From Alphaproteobacteria bacterium (GTDB lineage Bacteria > Pseudomonadota > Alphaproteobacteria > Reyranellales > Reyranellaceae), in the NCBI GenBank assembly GCA_016870115.1, contig VGCH01000031.1, positions 1 through 33,445 of the forward strand: a DNA stretch of 33,445 nucleotides. Direction: 5' to 3'. The notes below the pieces were generated by a model. That model saw only the letters and a program-made list of their open reading frames with translations, did not search any database and was not told where the DNA came from. Of this stretch, positions 15,375 through 24,365 are shown piece by piece (within the stretch, counting starts at the first letter, position 1; every line of letters starts with the position of its first letter). Made by a program: the position numbers and the translations under genes.

Positions 15375-16439
15375 GTGAGCAGGGCACGCTACTACGATGG
15401 CGTGACCGCCGTGGCCCGCGAGGTGGCGCTGCGTCCGACGTCGCACGAGCTGGTGCTGTTCGATCCCTCCGATTCGCGCGTCATCGATCGCTGGCCCGCG
15501 ACCGAAATTGCGCTGCTGGGCGATCTGGAACACGAGGCCGTGCCGCCGATCGCCCGCAAGGGATCCAACGCCCGGCTTATCGTCGAGGACGAACCGATGC
15601 GCCGGCAGCTCGCCGGCGCGCTGCCGGCCTTGCGCGCGCTCGGCACCCCCAAGCCCTCGGCAGCGGGGCGTGTCGCCTTCTTCGCGCCTTGTCTTGCCGC
15701 TCTCGCCGCGCTGTTCTGGGGCGCCATTGACTACGGCGCCGAGCATGTCGCGCCGCTCGCGCCGCACAGCTGGCAGGTGTCGCTGGGCGAGTCGGTCCTG
15801 AATGAGATCACGGAGTCGGAAAAGGTCTGCCGTGGCGAGGCGGGGCTCGACGCGATCAACGATCTGGCCAATCGGCTGGCCGAGGTCGCGGGCTATCCGC
15901 ACGAGGTCGTTGTGCACGTGGTGGAGGGCGGCCCGGCCAACGCATTCGCCCTGCCGGGCGGCGTTCTGGTCTTCTACTCGGACCTGATCGATCAGGCGCG
16001 GGACGGGTCAGAGGTCGCGGGCGTGCTCGCCCACGAGATCGGGCACGTGGTGCGCTATCACTCCATGAAGGCGATCGCGCGGCACTACGGCATCGATCTG
16101 CTGCTGAAGGTGGTGACGGGTGGTTACTCCGACGCGCTGAACACACTCACGTCGGGGGGCGGACTCCTGTTGGCGTTGCGCAACGGGCGCGCCGCGGAAC
16201 GCGAGGCGGACGCGATCGGAGTGGAGTTGCTGGAGCGACTGGGGATGCGCGCCGACGGGGTCGCGGGTTTCTTCGGCCGGATGCTGAAAGACGATGGTGC
16301 TGATGCCGCCGAGCAGGCTGGCATTCTGTCGAGCCATCCGCCGACGCGGGAGCGGATCGAGGCCACGCGACGCCCAGCGACCGGGACGCCGCCCTTCTCC
16401 GACGCGCAATGGCGAGCACTCCGCTCGGTGTGCAAGTAG
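15375..16439 (+). CDS. M48 family metallopeptidase
   Basis: A 354-residue zinc peptidase of the M48 (Oma1/BepA-like) family. An N-terminal region of about 90 residues (YYDGVTAVAREVALRP) resembles the small beta domain often found before M48 domains. A transmembrane helix at 99-118 (RVAFFAPCLAALAALFWGAI) anchors it, so the catalytic part should face the periplasm. Zinc site: H220-E221-I-G-H224 and E275 in EREAD with D279. The segment NAFALPGGVLVFYSDL (189-204) is a strong family signature. The GTG start at 15375 lies two bases after the DUF898 stop; earlier in-frame codons fall inside that gene. Likely role: protein quality control in the envelope, perhaps acting on or with its DUF898 partner. 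Confidence 0.9.
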   Translation: MSRARYYDGVTAVAREVALRPTSHELVLFDPSDSRVIDRWPATEIALLGDLEHEAVPPIARKGSNARLIVEDEPMRRQLAGALPALRALGTPKPSAAGRVAFFAPCLAALAALFWGAIDYGAEHVAPLAPHSWQVSLGESVLNEITESEKVCRGEAGLDAINDLANRLAEVAGYPHEVVVHVVEGGPANAFALPGGVLVFYSDLIDQARDGSEVAGVLAHEIGHVVRYHSMKAIARHYGIDLLLKVVTGGYSDALNTLTSGGGLLLALRNGRAAEREADAIGVELLERLGMRADGVAGFFGRMLKDDGADAAEQAGILSSHPPTRERIEATRRPATGTPPFSDAQWRALRSVCK

Positions 16440-16445
16440 CCGGAC

Positions 16446-17564
16446 TCAGCCGGTGACGCGCGACCCGCCGATCCGCGCGCTCTTCAGGATCTCCGGCTTG
16501 AAGGCGAGGCCATGGCCCGGCCGTTCAGGCGGGATCATGGTGCCATCGGCTTGGGGCAGGATCGGATCGACCCAAAGATCGTCGTTCCAGTCCATGTATT
16601 CGAGGTAGCTGGCATTGGGGATCGACGCCATGAGATGCACCATCGTCTCGTGAAAGAGGTGGGGCGCGATGCGGATGCCCCAGGGTTCGACCATCGCGGC
16701 GATCTTGCGCAGCTCCGTGTAGCCGCCGCGCATTGGATCGGGCTGCAAGATCGGTGTGAAGGGATGCTCGACGAAGGGCCTCAAGTCGTTGCGCCCCCAG
16801 TGGCTCTCGCCGCCCACGATCCGCGTTTTCAGCGCCTGGGCGATCCGGCGATAGCCCGCGAAATCTTCCGCCACCACCGGCTCCTCGAGCCAATAGGGGT
16901 CGTACTCGTCGATGCGATGACCCGCCTGGATCGCGGTGTCGACGTCCCAGCCCATGTTCACGTCGATCATGATCTCGATGCCGGGACCCATCGCGTCGCG
17001 CATGGCCGCCACGTTCTTAACGTCCTCGCGCCACGGCCGGATATGCGCCACCTGCATCTTGATGGCCTTCAGGCCCTGCGCGGTGAAGCGCTTGGCGCGG
17101 TCGATCATGCCGTCGCGCCCCAGGCCACGGAAGCAGCCCGAGCCGTAGGCCGGTATCGTGTCACGGCAGGCGCCCCACAGACGGAAGAGCGGCAGGCCGG
17201 CGCGCTTGCCGACGATGTCCCACAACGCCATGTCGACGGCGCTCTGGGCCGACACGGTGACGCCCATGCGACCGAGCCAGAAGTTGCTCTTGTAGAGAGC
17301 TTGCCAGATGCCCTCGATCTCAGTGGCATCACGCCCCAGCACCTGGGGCGCGATCAGCTCGCGCAGGCAGGTGTCGAGCGTGTCCAGTCCGCCGCGCAAG
17401 GGCATCAGGTAGCTCATGCCGGTGAGGCCGCCGGCGGTCCCGATCTCGAGCACCAGCAGCTCGCGGGGACCCGGCGCCAGGATACCGGCAAGCGGCGGCG
17501 CGCCGGCCCAGTCGATGCGGAGCAGCGTGGTGCGCAACTCGGTGATGCGGGTCGAGGCGGTCAT
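16446..17564 (-). CDS. Enolase superfamily (mandelate racemase-like) protein
   Basis: A 372-residue member of the mandelate racemase/muconate lactonizing group. Enzymes of this type abstract the proton alpha to a carboxylate, with Mg2+ bound by three acids. Metal ligands visible: D201 in MIDVNMGWD, E227 in YWLEEP and E253 in VGGESHWG. A His-Asp dyad is given by D276 (QPDPMRGG) and H302 (APHLFHE). The KxK motif reads K169-M-Q171, so the second lysine, the usual Re/Si-face base, is missing. This points to a sugar-acid dehydratase or other non-racemase activity using the histidine. The ATG at 17564 has GGAGA six bases before it. It is divergent from cimA (43 bp). Substrate unknown. Confidence 0.87.
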   Translation of the reverse strand: MTASTRITELRTTLLRIDWAGAPPLAGILAPGPRELLVLEIGTAGGLTGMSYLMPLRGGLDTLDTCLRELIAPQVLGRDATEIEGIWQALYKSNFWLGRMGVTVSAQSAVDMALWDIVGKRAGLPLFRLWGACRDTIPAYGSGCFRGLGRDGMIDRAKRFTAQGLKAIKMQVAHIRPWREDVKNVAAMRDAMGPGIEIMIDVNMGWDVDTAIQAGHRIDEYDPYWLEEPVVAEDFAGYRRIAQALKTRIVGGESHWGRNDLRPFVEHPFTPILQPDPMRGGYTELRKIAAMVEPWGIRIAPHLFHETMVHLMASIPNASYLEYMDWNDDLWVDPILPQADGTMIPPERPGHGLAFKPEILKSARIGGSRVTG

Positions 17565-17607
17565 CGGCGTTTCTCCGGTCGGTTTGGATCAGTATGAAGG
17601 GGCCGGC

Positions 17608-19215
17608 ATGACATCGTCCAATCGCGTCTATCTATTCGACACCACGCTGCGAGACGGCGCGCAGACCCAGGGCGTCGACTTCACTGTGGCCGACAAGGCC
17701 GCCATCGCCCGCGAGCTCGATCGCATGGGCATCGACTACATCGAGGGTGGCTGGCCGGGTGCCAATCCGACCGACGATCGGTTCTTCGCCGATCCACCCG
17801 CCTTCAAGACCGCGAAGTTCGTGGCGTTCGGCATGACCCGGCGCGCGGGGCGCAGCGCCGCCAACGATCCGGGACTGGCCGCCCTCGTCGGCACCAAGGC
17901 GCGCCATGTCTGCATGGTCGGCAAGACCTGGGACTTCCACGTCGATGTCGCGCTCGAGGTCGACCGCACCGAGTATCTCGGCATGATCGAGGACTCGGTC
18001 GCCTTCGCGCGCACGCGCGTCGAGGAAGTGATGTTCGACGCCGAGCACTTTTTCGACGGCTACCGCGCCAATCCCGCTTACGCGCTAGACTGCTTGCGCG
18101 CCGCCGAGCGTGCCGGAGCGCGCTGGCTGGTGCTGTGCGACACCAACGGCGGAACCCTGCCGCACGATGTCGAACGTATCGTGGGCGAGGTCGCGCAGCA
18201 GATCGATGGCGGCAAGCTCGGCATCCACTGCCACAACGACACCGAGAACGCGGTCGCCAACTCGCTCGCCGCCGTGCGCGCCGGCGCGCGGCAGGTCCAG
18301 GGCACGATCAACGGGCTGGGCGAGCGCTGCGGCAACGCCAACATGATCGCGCTGATCGCCAATCTGGTTCTCAAGATGGGCTTCGACACCGGCCTCGCGC
18401 CGGACGCGATGGGTCGACTGACCCATCTTTCGCGCCTGCTCGACGACCGGCTCAGCCTGCCGTCGAACCGGAGTGCCGCCTACGTCGGCGCGCGCGCGTT
18501 CGCGCACAAGGGCGGGCTGCATGTCTCGGCCGTCGAGAAGGATCCGCGGACCTACGAGCACGTCGATCCCGAACTGGTCGGCAACCAGCGACTGATCGTC
18601 GTCAGCGATCAGGCGGGCCGCTCCAACATTCTGGCGCGCTTCCGCCAGATCGGCCTCGACGTTGATCCAAAGGACCCGCGCGTGGCGCGGCTGCTGGAAC
18701 TCGTGAAGGACCGCGAGTCGGAAGGCTACGCCTACGATGGCGCCGATGCCTCGTTCGAGCTCTTGGCCCGGCACGAACTTCAGACGGTGCCGCACTACTT
18801 CGTGCTGCAGAGCTTCCGGGTCCTGGCCGAGCGGCGCTGGAATGCCAAGGGACAGTTGATCGCGCTGTCCGAGGCGACGGTGAAGCTCGATGTCGGCGGC
18901 CGCCGGGTCATGGAAGTCGGCGAGGGCAACGGTCCGGTGAACGCGCTCGACGCCGCCCTGCGCAAGGCGCTCTTGCCGGTCTATCCCGAACTCGCGGACA
19001 TGAGCCTGGTGGACTTCAAGGTGCGCATCCTCGACTCGGCGGGGGGAACGGCGGCGACCACGCGCGTCATGATCGAGAGCGCCGATGGGGCCGGCCGGCG
19101 CTGGACGACGCTCGGCGTATCACCAAACATCGTCGATGCCTCCTACAACGCCCTCTACGACGCGCTGAGCTACAAGCTGTTCCGCGACGGCGCCAAGCCC
19201 GCACCCCTAGCCTAG
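17608..19215 (+). CDS. cimA: (R)-Citramalate synthase
   Basis: A 535-residue enzyme of the 2-isopropylmalate/homocitrate synthase family that fits the long citramalate synthase type (TIGR00977), condensing acetyl-CoA and pyruvate as the first step of a threonine-independent isoleucine route. Motifs: LFDTTLRDGAQTQGVDF (9-25) with catalytic R15 and metal-binding D16, IHCHND with H207 and H209, and GERCGNANM with N243. HKGGLHVSAVEKDP marks the communication region, and the last 120 residues (RRVMEVGEGNGPVNALDAAL) form a LeuA-type allosteric domain, expected to sense isoleucine. GEGNGPVNALDAA is intact, so feedback control is likely. The ATG at 17608 has an AAGGGG ribosome site; earlier frames run into the divergent enolase gene. 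Its TAG stop falls in the CTAG end of a repeat. Confidence 0.92.
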   Translation: MTSSNRVYLFDTTLRDGAQTQGVDFTVADKAAIARELDRMGIDYIEGGWPGANPTDDRFFADPPAFKTAKFVAFGMTRRAGRSAANDPGLAALVGTKARHVCMVGKTWDFHVDVALEVDRTEYLGMIEDSVAFARTRVEEVMFDAEHFFDGYRANPAYALDCLRAAERAGARWLVLCDTNGGTLPHDVERIVGEVAQQIDGGKLGIHCHNDTENAVANSLAAVRAGARQVQGTINGLGERCGNANMIALIANLVLKMGFDTGLAPDAMGRLTHLSRLLDDRLSLPSNRSAAYVGARAFAHKGGLHVSAVEKDPRTYEHVDPELVGNQRLIVVSDQAGRSNILARFRQIGLDVDPKDPRVARLLELVKDRESEGYAYDGADASFELLARHELQTVPHYFVLQSFRVLAERRWNAKGQLIALSEATVKLDVGGRRVMEVGEGNGPVNALDAALRKALLPVYPELADMSLVDFKVRILDSAGGTAATTRVMIESADGAGRRWTTLGVSPNIVDASYNALYDALSYKLFRDGAKPAPLA

Positions 19216-19338
19216 AGCCTCTCCGATCCGGCTGGACTCAGCCGGATCGGAAAGGCGACAAACGAGGCATTGCGAACAGCGCGTTTCCGTTCAGATGGAA
19301 CCGCGTGAGCGGTTCCATCTGAGCCGAAAACACCCTAG
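19212..19338. repeat. CTAG-bounded palindromic repeat, copy 2 (most complete)
   Basis: The 127-bp element begins with CTAGAGCC, where TAG is the cimA stop, and ends with AAAACACCCTAG. It holds two hairpins: 12-bp arms at 19222-19233 and 19240-19251 (TCCGATCCGGCT, 6-nt loop), and 14-bp arms at 19291-19304 and 19309-19322 (TCAGATGGAACCGC, GTGA loop). The first hairpin may also end cimA transcription. Parts match copies at 642-683 and 23264-23362, and the second hairpin's core AGATGGAACCGC recurs at 33131-33176. The rest of the gap to 19393 shows nothing further. Confidence 0.75.
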
Positions 19339-19393
19339 CAGCCATGCCGGCGGCCGGGTTGACCGGCCCGGCGCCGGGGCGGACGATTGCGCC

Positions 19394-20554
19394 GTGCGAG
19401 ACGGGGAACCCTCCGACCGACTGTCCGAAGTTGCGCCGGCACCGCCGATCGCGGCGCCGCGCCGCGCGACGGGACGTGTCGTGGCGCGCGCCGTCATGTG
19501 GTCGCTCCCGCTGCTCGCGATCGTGGCTGGCGTCCTCTACTGGCTGCAGGGCGGCCGCCACGTCACCACGGACAACGCCTATGTGAAGGGTGATCGGGCG
19601 GTGATCGCCGCCGAGGTCAGCGGCGTCATCGTCGAGGTTGCGGTCGCCGAGAACCAGCGCGTCAGCCGCGGCCAGCTCCTGTTTCGCCTCGACGAGCAGC
19701 CGCATCGCCTGGCGCTGGCGCGCATCGAGGCCGAGCTTGAGAGCGCCCGCGCCGAGATCCGCGGCCTCAAGGTCGCCTGGCGCCAGAAGCGCGAGGAGAT
19801 CAAGGCGGCGCAGAGCAAGCAGACCTTTGCCGCCGCCGACTACGATCGCCAACAGGAGCTCGCGCGGCGGCGTATCGCCTCCACGCAGCGGCTCGAAGAG
19901 TCGCGGCGCGATCTCGATGTCGCCCGCCAGCGCATCGCCAGCCTCGAGGAGGAGCTCGCGCGCATCGAGACGCAGCTGGTCGGCGACCGGCGGATCCATC
20001 CCGACGATCACCCCCGGGTGAAGCAGCTTGCGGCGACGCGGGATGAGGTGCTGCTGAACCTGCGCCGGACCCAGGTCGAGGCGCCGCTCGCGGGCATTGT
20101 CGCCCGCCGACCGCTGCCTGGCGGATACGTGACCGCGGGCCAGCCGGTCATGGCCGTGGTGGCCGATGGCGAGCTGTGGATCGAGGCGAACTTCAAGGAG
20201 ACCGAACTCACGCGCGTGCGGGCGGGCCAGCCGGTGACGATTCGTGTCGACACCTATCCCGACGTCGTGTGGCAGGGCACGGTTGCCAGCATTGCGCAGG
20301 CAACGGGCGCTGAGTTCGCTGTGTTGCCGCCGCAGAACGCTACCGGCAACTGGGTGAAGGTGGTGCAGCGCATCGCGGTGCGCATCGATCTGCGCCGGCC
20401 CGAAGGCGATCCGCCGCTGCGCGTCGGCATGAGCGCCCATGTCGAGATCGACACCGGCCACTCGCGGACGATCGGCGATCTCTTCGCCGGTCTCGGTCGC
20501 GCGCTTGGCTTCGGATCGGGCACCGCGACGGCGCGCGACGACCGGCGGCCATGA
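19394..20554 (+). CDS. HlyD/EmrA-type membrane fusion protein
   Basis: About 386 residues: a proline/alanine-rich cytoplasmic N-terminus, one membrane helix (residues 36-54, LPLLAIVAGVLYWLQ), then the EmrA hallmark TDNAYVKGDRAVIAAEVSG, a lipoyl-like half, a long coiled coil (about 95-190, rich in Glu/Arg/Ala), the second lipoyl half (APLAGIVARRPLPGGYV) and a beta-barrel (VDTYPDVVWQGTVASI). It links an inner-membrane MFS pump to an outer-membrane channel. GTG at 19394 is chosen; a frame opening at 19295 would include the repeat hairpin, and ATG 19496 would remove the cytoplasmic tail. The stop overlaps the EmrB-type start (ATGA). No TolC-like gene is seen in the window. Confidence 0.88.
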   Translation: MRDGEPSDRLSEVAPAPPIAAPRRATGRVVARAVMWSLPLLAIVAGVLYWLQGGRHVTTDNAYVKGDRAVIAAEVSGVIVEVAVAENQRVSRGQLLFRLDEQPHRLALARIEAELESARAEIRGLKVAWRQKREEIKAAQSKQTFAAADYDRQQELARRRIASTQRLEESRRDLDVARQRIASLEEELARIETQLVGDRRIHPDDHPRVKQLAATRDEVLLNLRRTQVEAPLAGIVARRPLPGGYVTAGQPVMAVVADGELWIEANFKETELTRVRAGQPVTIRVDTYPDVVWQGTVASIAQATGAEFAVLPPQNATGNWVKVVQRIAVRIDLRRPEGDPPLRVGMSAHVEIDTGHSRTIGDLFAGLGRALGFGSGTATARDDRRP

Positions 20555-22044
20555 CCGATCCGGCGGAGCGCCGGCGCCGGCGCATGATCACCCTCGTGGT
20601 GATGTCCGCCACGATCATGCACGCGCTGGACGGCACCATCGCCAACGTCGCGCTGCCCAGCATTCAGGGCTCGCTGTTGGCGACGCAGGAGCAGGTCTCG
20701 TGGGTGCTCACCTCCTACATCGTGGCATCCGCCGTGGTGACGCCGCTCACCGGCTTCTTTGCAGGCCGCCTCGGCCGGCGTCGGGTGTTCGTCGGAGCGG
20801 TGGTCGGCTTCACCTCGGTCTCGATGCTGTGTGGCGCCGCCCAAACCCTTGACCAGCTGGTCCTGTTTCGCGCCCTGCAGGGCGGGTTCGGCGCTGCCCT
20901 GATCCCGCTCAGCCAGGCGCTCATGCTCGACACCTACCCGCGGGAAGAGCACGGCAAGGCGATGGCGATCTGGGGCGTGGGCGTCATGCTGGGGCCCATC
21001 ACCGGCCCCTCGCTCGGCGGCTGGCTGACGGACGAGCTGAGCTGGCGCTGGGTGTTCTACGTCAACCTGCCGGTGGGCATTCTCACCGCGATCGGGCTCT
21101 TGTGGCTGGTGCAGGACGGCGCGCACGACCGGCCCGGGCCGTTCGATCACATCGGCTTTGCCTTTCTCGCGATCTCGATCGCGGCTTTCCAGCTGATGCT
21201 CGACCGCGGCGAGCAGCTCGACTGGTTCGAGTCGACCGAGATCGCGATCGAGGCGACGGTGGGTGCCGTGGCGTTCGCGATGTTCCTGATCCACATGGCG
21301 ACGCATCCTCGACCGTTCATGCCGCGCGCCCTCTTCGCCGATCGCAACCTGTCGATCGGGCTGCTCTTTACCGCGCTCGCCAGTCTCATCCTGATGGTGA
21401 CGGCGACGTTGATGCCGCCCTTCCTGCAACACCTGAAGGGCTATCCGGTGCTCACCACCGGCATGATTCTGGCGCCGCGCGGGATCGGCATGATGGTGGC
21501 GATGATGCTGGTGGCGCGCCTGATCGGTCGGTTCGATGCGCGTCTGTTGATCGGGTTCGGCCTCGGTCTCTGTGCTGTGGCGCTGTGGGACATGAGCCGC
21601 TTCACGCTGGACGTGAGCGAAAGCCACATTCTGTGGAACGGTGTGCTGCTGGGCTTCGCGCTCGGCTTCGTCTTCCCGCCGGTGAGCGCGCTCAGCTTCG
21701 CCACCATCGCGCCCGGTCTGCGCACAGAGGCGGCGGCGATCAACGCGCTCCTGCGCAATCTCGGCGCCAGCGTCGGCATTGCGGTGATGGTTTCCCTGCT
21801 GGCGCGCGGCGCGCAAACCAATCGGGCGGGCCTCGCCGAGGGACTGACGCCGCTCGCGCCCAACTGGCCGATGGGGCGCGGTGCGCTCGATCCGGGGCAG
21901 CTCGCGCTGTGGAGCGCCGAGATCGACCGACAGGCGGCCATGGTCGCCTATCTGAACGATTTCCGCGCCATCATGTACCTCACGCTGGTCTCGATCCCGT
22001 TCCTGCTGCTGATGCGCCGGCAGGCTCTGGCGCTCGCGCGGTAG
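20551..22044 (+). CDS. EmrB/QacA-type MFS drug efflux pump (DHA2, 14 TMS)
   Basis: A 497-residue MFS transporter of the DHA2 family, expected to have 14 membrane helices and to export hydrophobic compounds by proton antiport. Motifs: the first-helix signature LDGTIANVALPS with D27, motif A GFFAGRLGRRRVF (68-80), motif C GVMLGPITGPSLGGWL (144-159) and SWRWVFYVNLPVGIL (164-178). The start ATG overlaps the membrane-fusion gene's stop (ATGA), so the pair forms an EmrAB-like tripartite pump needing an outer-membrane channel coded elsewhere. It ends in TAG, 18 bp before trmJ. No MarR- or TetR-type regulator lies beside it. Confidence 0.92.
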   Translation: MTDPAERRRRRMITLVVMSATIMHALDGTIANVALPSIQGSLLATQEQVSWVLTSYIVASAVVTPLTGFFAGRLGRRRVFVGAVVGFTSVSMLCGAAQTLDQLVLFRALQGGFGAALIPLSQALMLDTYPREEHGKAMAIWGVGVMLGPITGPSLGGWLTDELSWRWVFYVNLPVGILTAIGLLWLVQDGAHDRPGPFDHIGFAFLAISIAAFQLMLDRGEQLDWFESTEIAIEATVGAVAFAMFLIHMATHPRPFMPRALFADRNLSIGLLFTALASLILMVTATLMPPFLQHLKGYPVLTTGMILAPRGIGMMVAMMLVARLIGRFDARLLIGFGLGLCAVALWDMSRFTLDVSESHILWNGVLLGFALGFVFPPVSALSFATIAPGLRTEAAAINALLRNLGASVGIAVMVSLLARGAQTNRAGLAEGLTPLAPNWPMGRGALDPGQLALWSAEIDRQAAMVAYLNDFRAIMYLTLVSIPFLLLMRRQALALAR

Positions 22045-22062
22045 AGCGCTATAAGCGCCGGC

Positions 22063-22830
22063 ATGGGACGCGCGGCGAAAGGCAAGGCGGTGGGCCGCGA
22101 GGGGCCGGTGATCGTGCTGGTCCGTCCGCAGCTCGGCGAGAACATCGGAATGGCCGCGCGCGCGATGCTGAATTGCGGCCTGCAGCAGCTGCGCCTTGTC
22201 GCGCCGCGCGACGGCTGGCCCAACCCGACCGCGCAGCGCGCCGCGTCGGGCGCCGATATCGTGCTGGAGCACGCCGAGGTGTTCGACGACGTCGCGTCGG
22301 CGGTGGCCGATCTTGAACACGTGGTGGCGACGAGCGCGCGCACCCGCGAACTCGCCCAGCGAATCGTGACGGCGCGCGAGGCGGGCCTGCGGATGCGGGG
22401 CTGGGCGGCGGCGGGCGAGGCGACGGGCGTGCTGTTCGGGCCGGAGCGGACCGGACTGGAGAACGAGGATCTCGCCTATGCCGACACGGTGCTGTCGGTA
22501 CCGCTCAATCCGCAGTTCGCCTCCTTGAACGTCGCGCAAGCCGTTCTGTTGGTCGCCTACGAATGGGCGATGGCGGGCGATGCGACACCGGCCGAACGGA
22601 TGGCCGAGCACGCGACGCGGCCTGCGACCAAGGATGAGCTGCACAATCTCTTTGCCCATCTCGAGCGCGCGCTCGACCAGTCGGGATTCCTGCGGCACCG
22701 CGAGATGCGCCCCTCTATGGTCGCCAACCTGCGCACGCTGCTGCAGCGCGCCGACATGACCGAGCAGGAAGTGCGCAGCTTCCACGGTGTCATCAAGTTC
22801 CTGTCCAAAGCCAAGCACAGCGAGGAGTAG
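22063..22830 (+). CDS. trmJ: tRNA (cytidine/uridine-32-2'-O)-methyltransferase TrmJ-like
   Basis: A 255-residue SPOUT-class (TrmH group 1) RNA 2'-O-methyltransferase. The three knot motifs are present: ENIGMAARAMLNCG (26-39, with N27 and R33), LFGPERTGLENEDL (124-137) and VPLNPQFASLNVAQAV (146-161). A C-terminal helical extension, about 190-250, is the TrmJ dimer tail. TrmJ methylates nucleotide 32 in the anticodon loop using S-adenosylmethionine. The length matches alphaproteobacterial homologues, which often lie near rpsD as here. Start ATG at 22063 follows emrB-like by 18 bp with a weak ribosome site. The OsmC gene begins two bases after the stop. Confidence 0.9.
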   Translation: MGRAAKGKAVGREGPVIVLVRPQLGENIGMAARAMLNCGLQQLRLVAPRDGWPNPTAQRAASGADIVLEHAEVFDDVASAVADLEHVVATSARTRELAQRIVTAREAGLRMRGWAAAGEATGVLFGPERTGLENEDLAYADTVLSVPLNPQFASLNVAQAVLLVAYEWAMAGDATPAERMAEHATRPATKDELHNLFAHLERALDQSGFLRHREMRPSMVANLRTLLQRADMTEQEVRSFHGVIKFLSKAKHSEE

Positions 22831-22832
22831 CC

Positions 22833-23267
22833 ATGGCCACCACCGCCCGCATTTCCTGGGTCGACGACGCCCTCATGGTGGCCGAGTCCGGCTCGGGCCA
22901 CAGCGTCACCATCGACGGGTCGGCCGATGTCGGCGGCCGCGACCTCGCCGCCCGGCCGCTCGAGCTGGTGCTGATGGGCATGGGCGGCTGCACGGCGATC
23001 GACGTGATCTCGATGCTGCGCAAACAGCGTCAGGACATCACCTCGGTCGTGGTCGATCTCGAAGCCGACCGCGCGGCGGAACCGCCCAAGGTCTTCACGG
23101 CGGTAAAGCTCGTCTACCGGGTGCGCGGTCGCAAGCTCAACCGCGCGCTGGTCGAACGCGCCGTCCAGCTCTCCGACAGCAAGTACTGTTCGGCCACCGC
23201 CATGATCCGCAAGACGGCCGACGTCACGCACGAGATCGTGTTTGAAGAGGAGCCGGTCGCCTCCTAG
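22833..23267 (+). CDS. OsmC family protein
   Basis: A 144-residue OsmC/Ohr-fold protein of the YhfA-like subgroup. The two redox cysteines are C53 in LMGMGGCTAIDVISML and C119 in DSKYCSATAM, spaced as in peroxiredoxin-type OsmC proteins that reduce organic hydroperoxides. RPLELVLMGMGGC and KLVYRVRG are typical of the subgroup. GGAG seven bases before the ATG lies in the end of trmJ, so the two are cotranscribed. The TAG stop falls inside the CTAG end of an intergenic repeat. Physiological substrate unknown; cytoplasmic. Confidence 0.88.
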   Translation: MATTARISWVDDALMVAESGSGHSVTIDGSADVGGRDLAARPLELVLMGMGGCTAIDVISMLRKQRQDITSVVVDLEADRAAEPPKVFTAVKLVYRVRGRKLNRALVERAVQLSDSKYCSATAMIRKTADVTHEIVFEEEPVAS

Positions 23268-23362
23268 CGACCCTGCGATCCGGCTGGATTGCGCCGGGCT
23301 GGCAAACCGGAGGACGATGCATCGCCCAAGGCGCGGTTCCGTCAGAGCCGCAAACACTCTAG
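23264..23362. repeat. CTAG-bounded repeat, copy 3 (degenerate)
   Basis: Bounded by CTAG at 23264-23267, holding the OsmC stop, and CTAG at 23359-23362, ten bases before the Bug gene start. It shares GATCCGGCTGGA, GCGGTTCCGTC, GAGCCG and AAACACTCTAG with the copy at 19212-19338, but both hairpins have decayed. It fills nearly the whole gap between OsmC and the Bug gene. Confidence 0.6.
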
Positions 23363-23372
23363 GGTGCACGAC

Positions 23373-24344
23373 ATGTCGACCAGACGCCGTCTCATCGCGA
23401 CCGCCTCAAGCTTCGCGCTCGCCCCTGCCATCCTGCGTGCGCAGGGGCAGTGGCCCGACCGGCCGGTGCGCTTCATCGTGCCCTTCACGCCCGGTGGCAC
23501 GACCGACATCCTGGGTCGTCTGGTGGCGGAGGGGCTTGCGCGCATCTTCGGCCAGCAATTCCTGGTCGACAACCGGCCGGGTGCTGGCGCGAACATCGGT
23601 GCCGCCGAACTCGCCCGCGCGGCGCCCGATGGCTACACGATCGGCATGATCACGGTGGGCACTCACGCGATCAATCCGGCGCTCTACGCCAAGATGCCGT
23701 TCGACCATCTTCGCGACTTCACGCCGATCTCGCTGGTGGCGACGTTGCCCAACCTGTTGTCGGTTCATCCGTCGGTTCCCGCCGATAGCGTTCCCGCACT
23801 GATCGCGCTCGCAAAGCGCGACCCCGGCAAGTACACCTTCGGCTCGGCGGGGGCGGGGACGTCGCTTCACCTTGCAGGCGAACTGTTCAACCAGATGGCG
23901 GGTGTGCAGCTCCTGCACGTGCCCTATCGCGGCGGCGGGCCGTTGATGACGGACCTGCTGGCCGGCACCGTGCATATGTCGTTCAGCAACATGCCGAGCA
24001 TCCTGCCGCATGTGCGGTCGGGCAAGGTGCGCGGGCTCGCCGTCACATCGCTCACCCGCAACAAGGAGACGCCGGACCTACCGGCCATCGCCGAGACGCT
24101 GCCGGGCTACGAGGCGACCTCCTGGCATGGCGTCGCGGCGCCCGCGGGTCTGTCCGCCGCGCTGCTCGAGCGGCTCAACGCGGCCATTCGGCAGGCGCTG
24201 GCCATGCCCGATATCGCGACCAAGATCGACCAGGCCGGCGCCACCGCGGCCCCCGGGTCGCCGGCCGAGTTTCGGCGCTTCATCGTCGAGGAGACCGCGC
24301 GCTGGGCGCCGGTGGTGCGGGCGTCAGGGGCCAGGGTCGAGTAG
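23373..24344 (+). CDS. Bug/TctC-family periplasmic substrate-binding protein
   Basis: A 323-residue tripartite tricarboxylate transporter binding protein. The signal sequence [19 protein letters not shown] with cleavage near A23 contains RRR and may be Tat-dependent. Family motifs: [20 protein letters not shown] (27-46), [12 protein letters not shown] and [17 protein letters not shown]. Bug proteins bind small carboxylates, nicotinate, amino acids or similar anions. No TctA or TctB membrane gene is near, so it is an orphan of the type seen in large numbers in beta- and alphaproteobacteria, perhaps sharing membrane parts or acting as a sensor. The ATG at 23373 follows a degenerate repeat; a longer frame from 23289 would lie in that repeat and lack a signal peptide. 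Confidence 0.92.
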   Translation: MSTRRRLIATASSFALAPAILRAQGQWPDRPVRFIVPFTPGGTTDILGRLVAEGLARIFGQQFLVDNRPGAGANIGAAELARAAPDGYTIGMITVGTHAINPALYAKMPFDHLRDFTPISLVATLPNLLSVHPSVPADSVPALIALAKRDPGKYTFGSAGAGTSLHLAGELFNQMAGVQLLHVPYRGGGPLMTDLLAGTVHMSFSNMPSILPHVRSGKVRGLAVTSLTRNKETPDLPAIAETLPGYEATSWHGVAAPAGLSAALLERLNAAIRQALAMPDIATKIDQAGATAAPGSPAEFRRFIVEETARWAPVVRASGARVE

Positions 24345-24365
24345 CGACTGCTCAAGTCGTTGAAA

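Noticed and set aside
16437-16456. CCGGACTCAGCCGG between the M48 and enolase genes, like part of the repeat family
   Set aside because: The match is short, lacks CTAG ends and hairpins, and overlaps the end of the enolase gene.
20254-22818. Minus-strand open frame of 854 codons opposite the efflux genes and trmJ
   Set aside because: The plus strand encodes well-recognised HlyD, EmrB and TrmJ proteins; the antisense product has the charged low-complexity look of a shadow frame.
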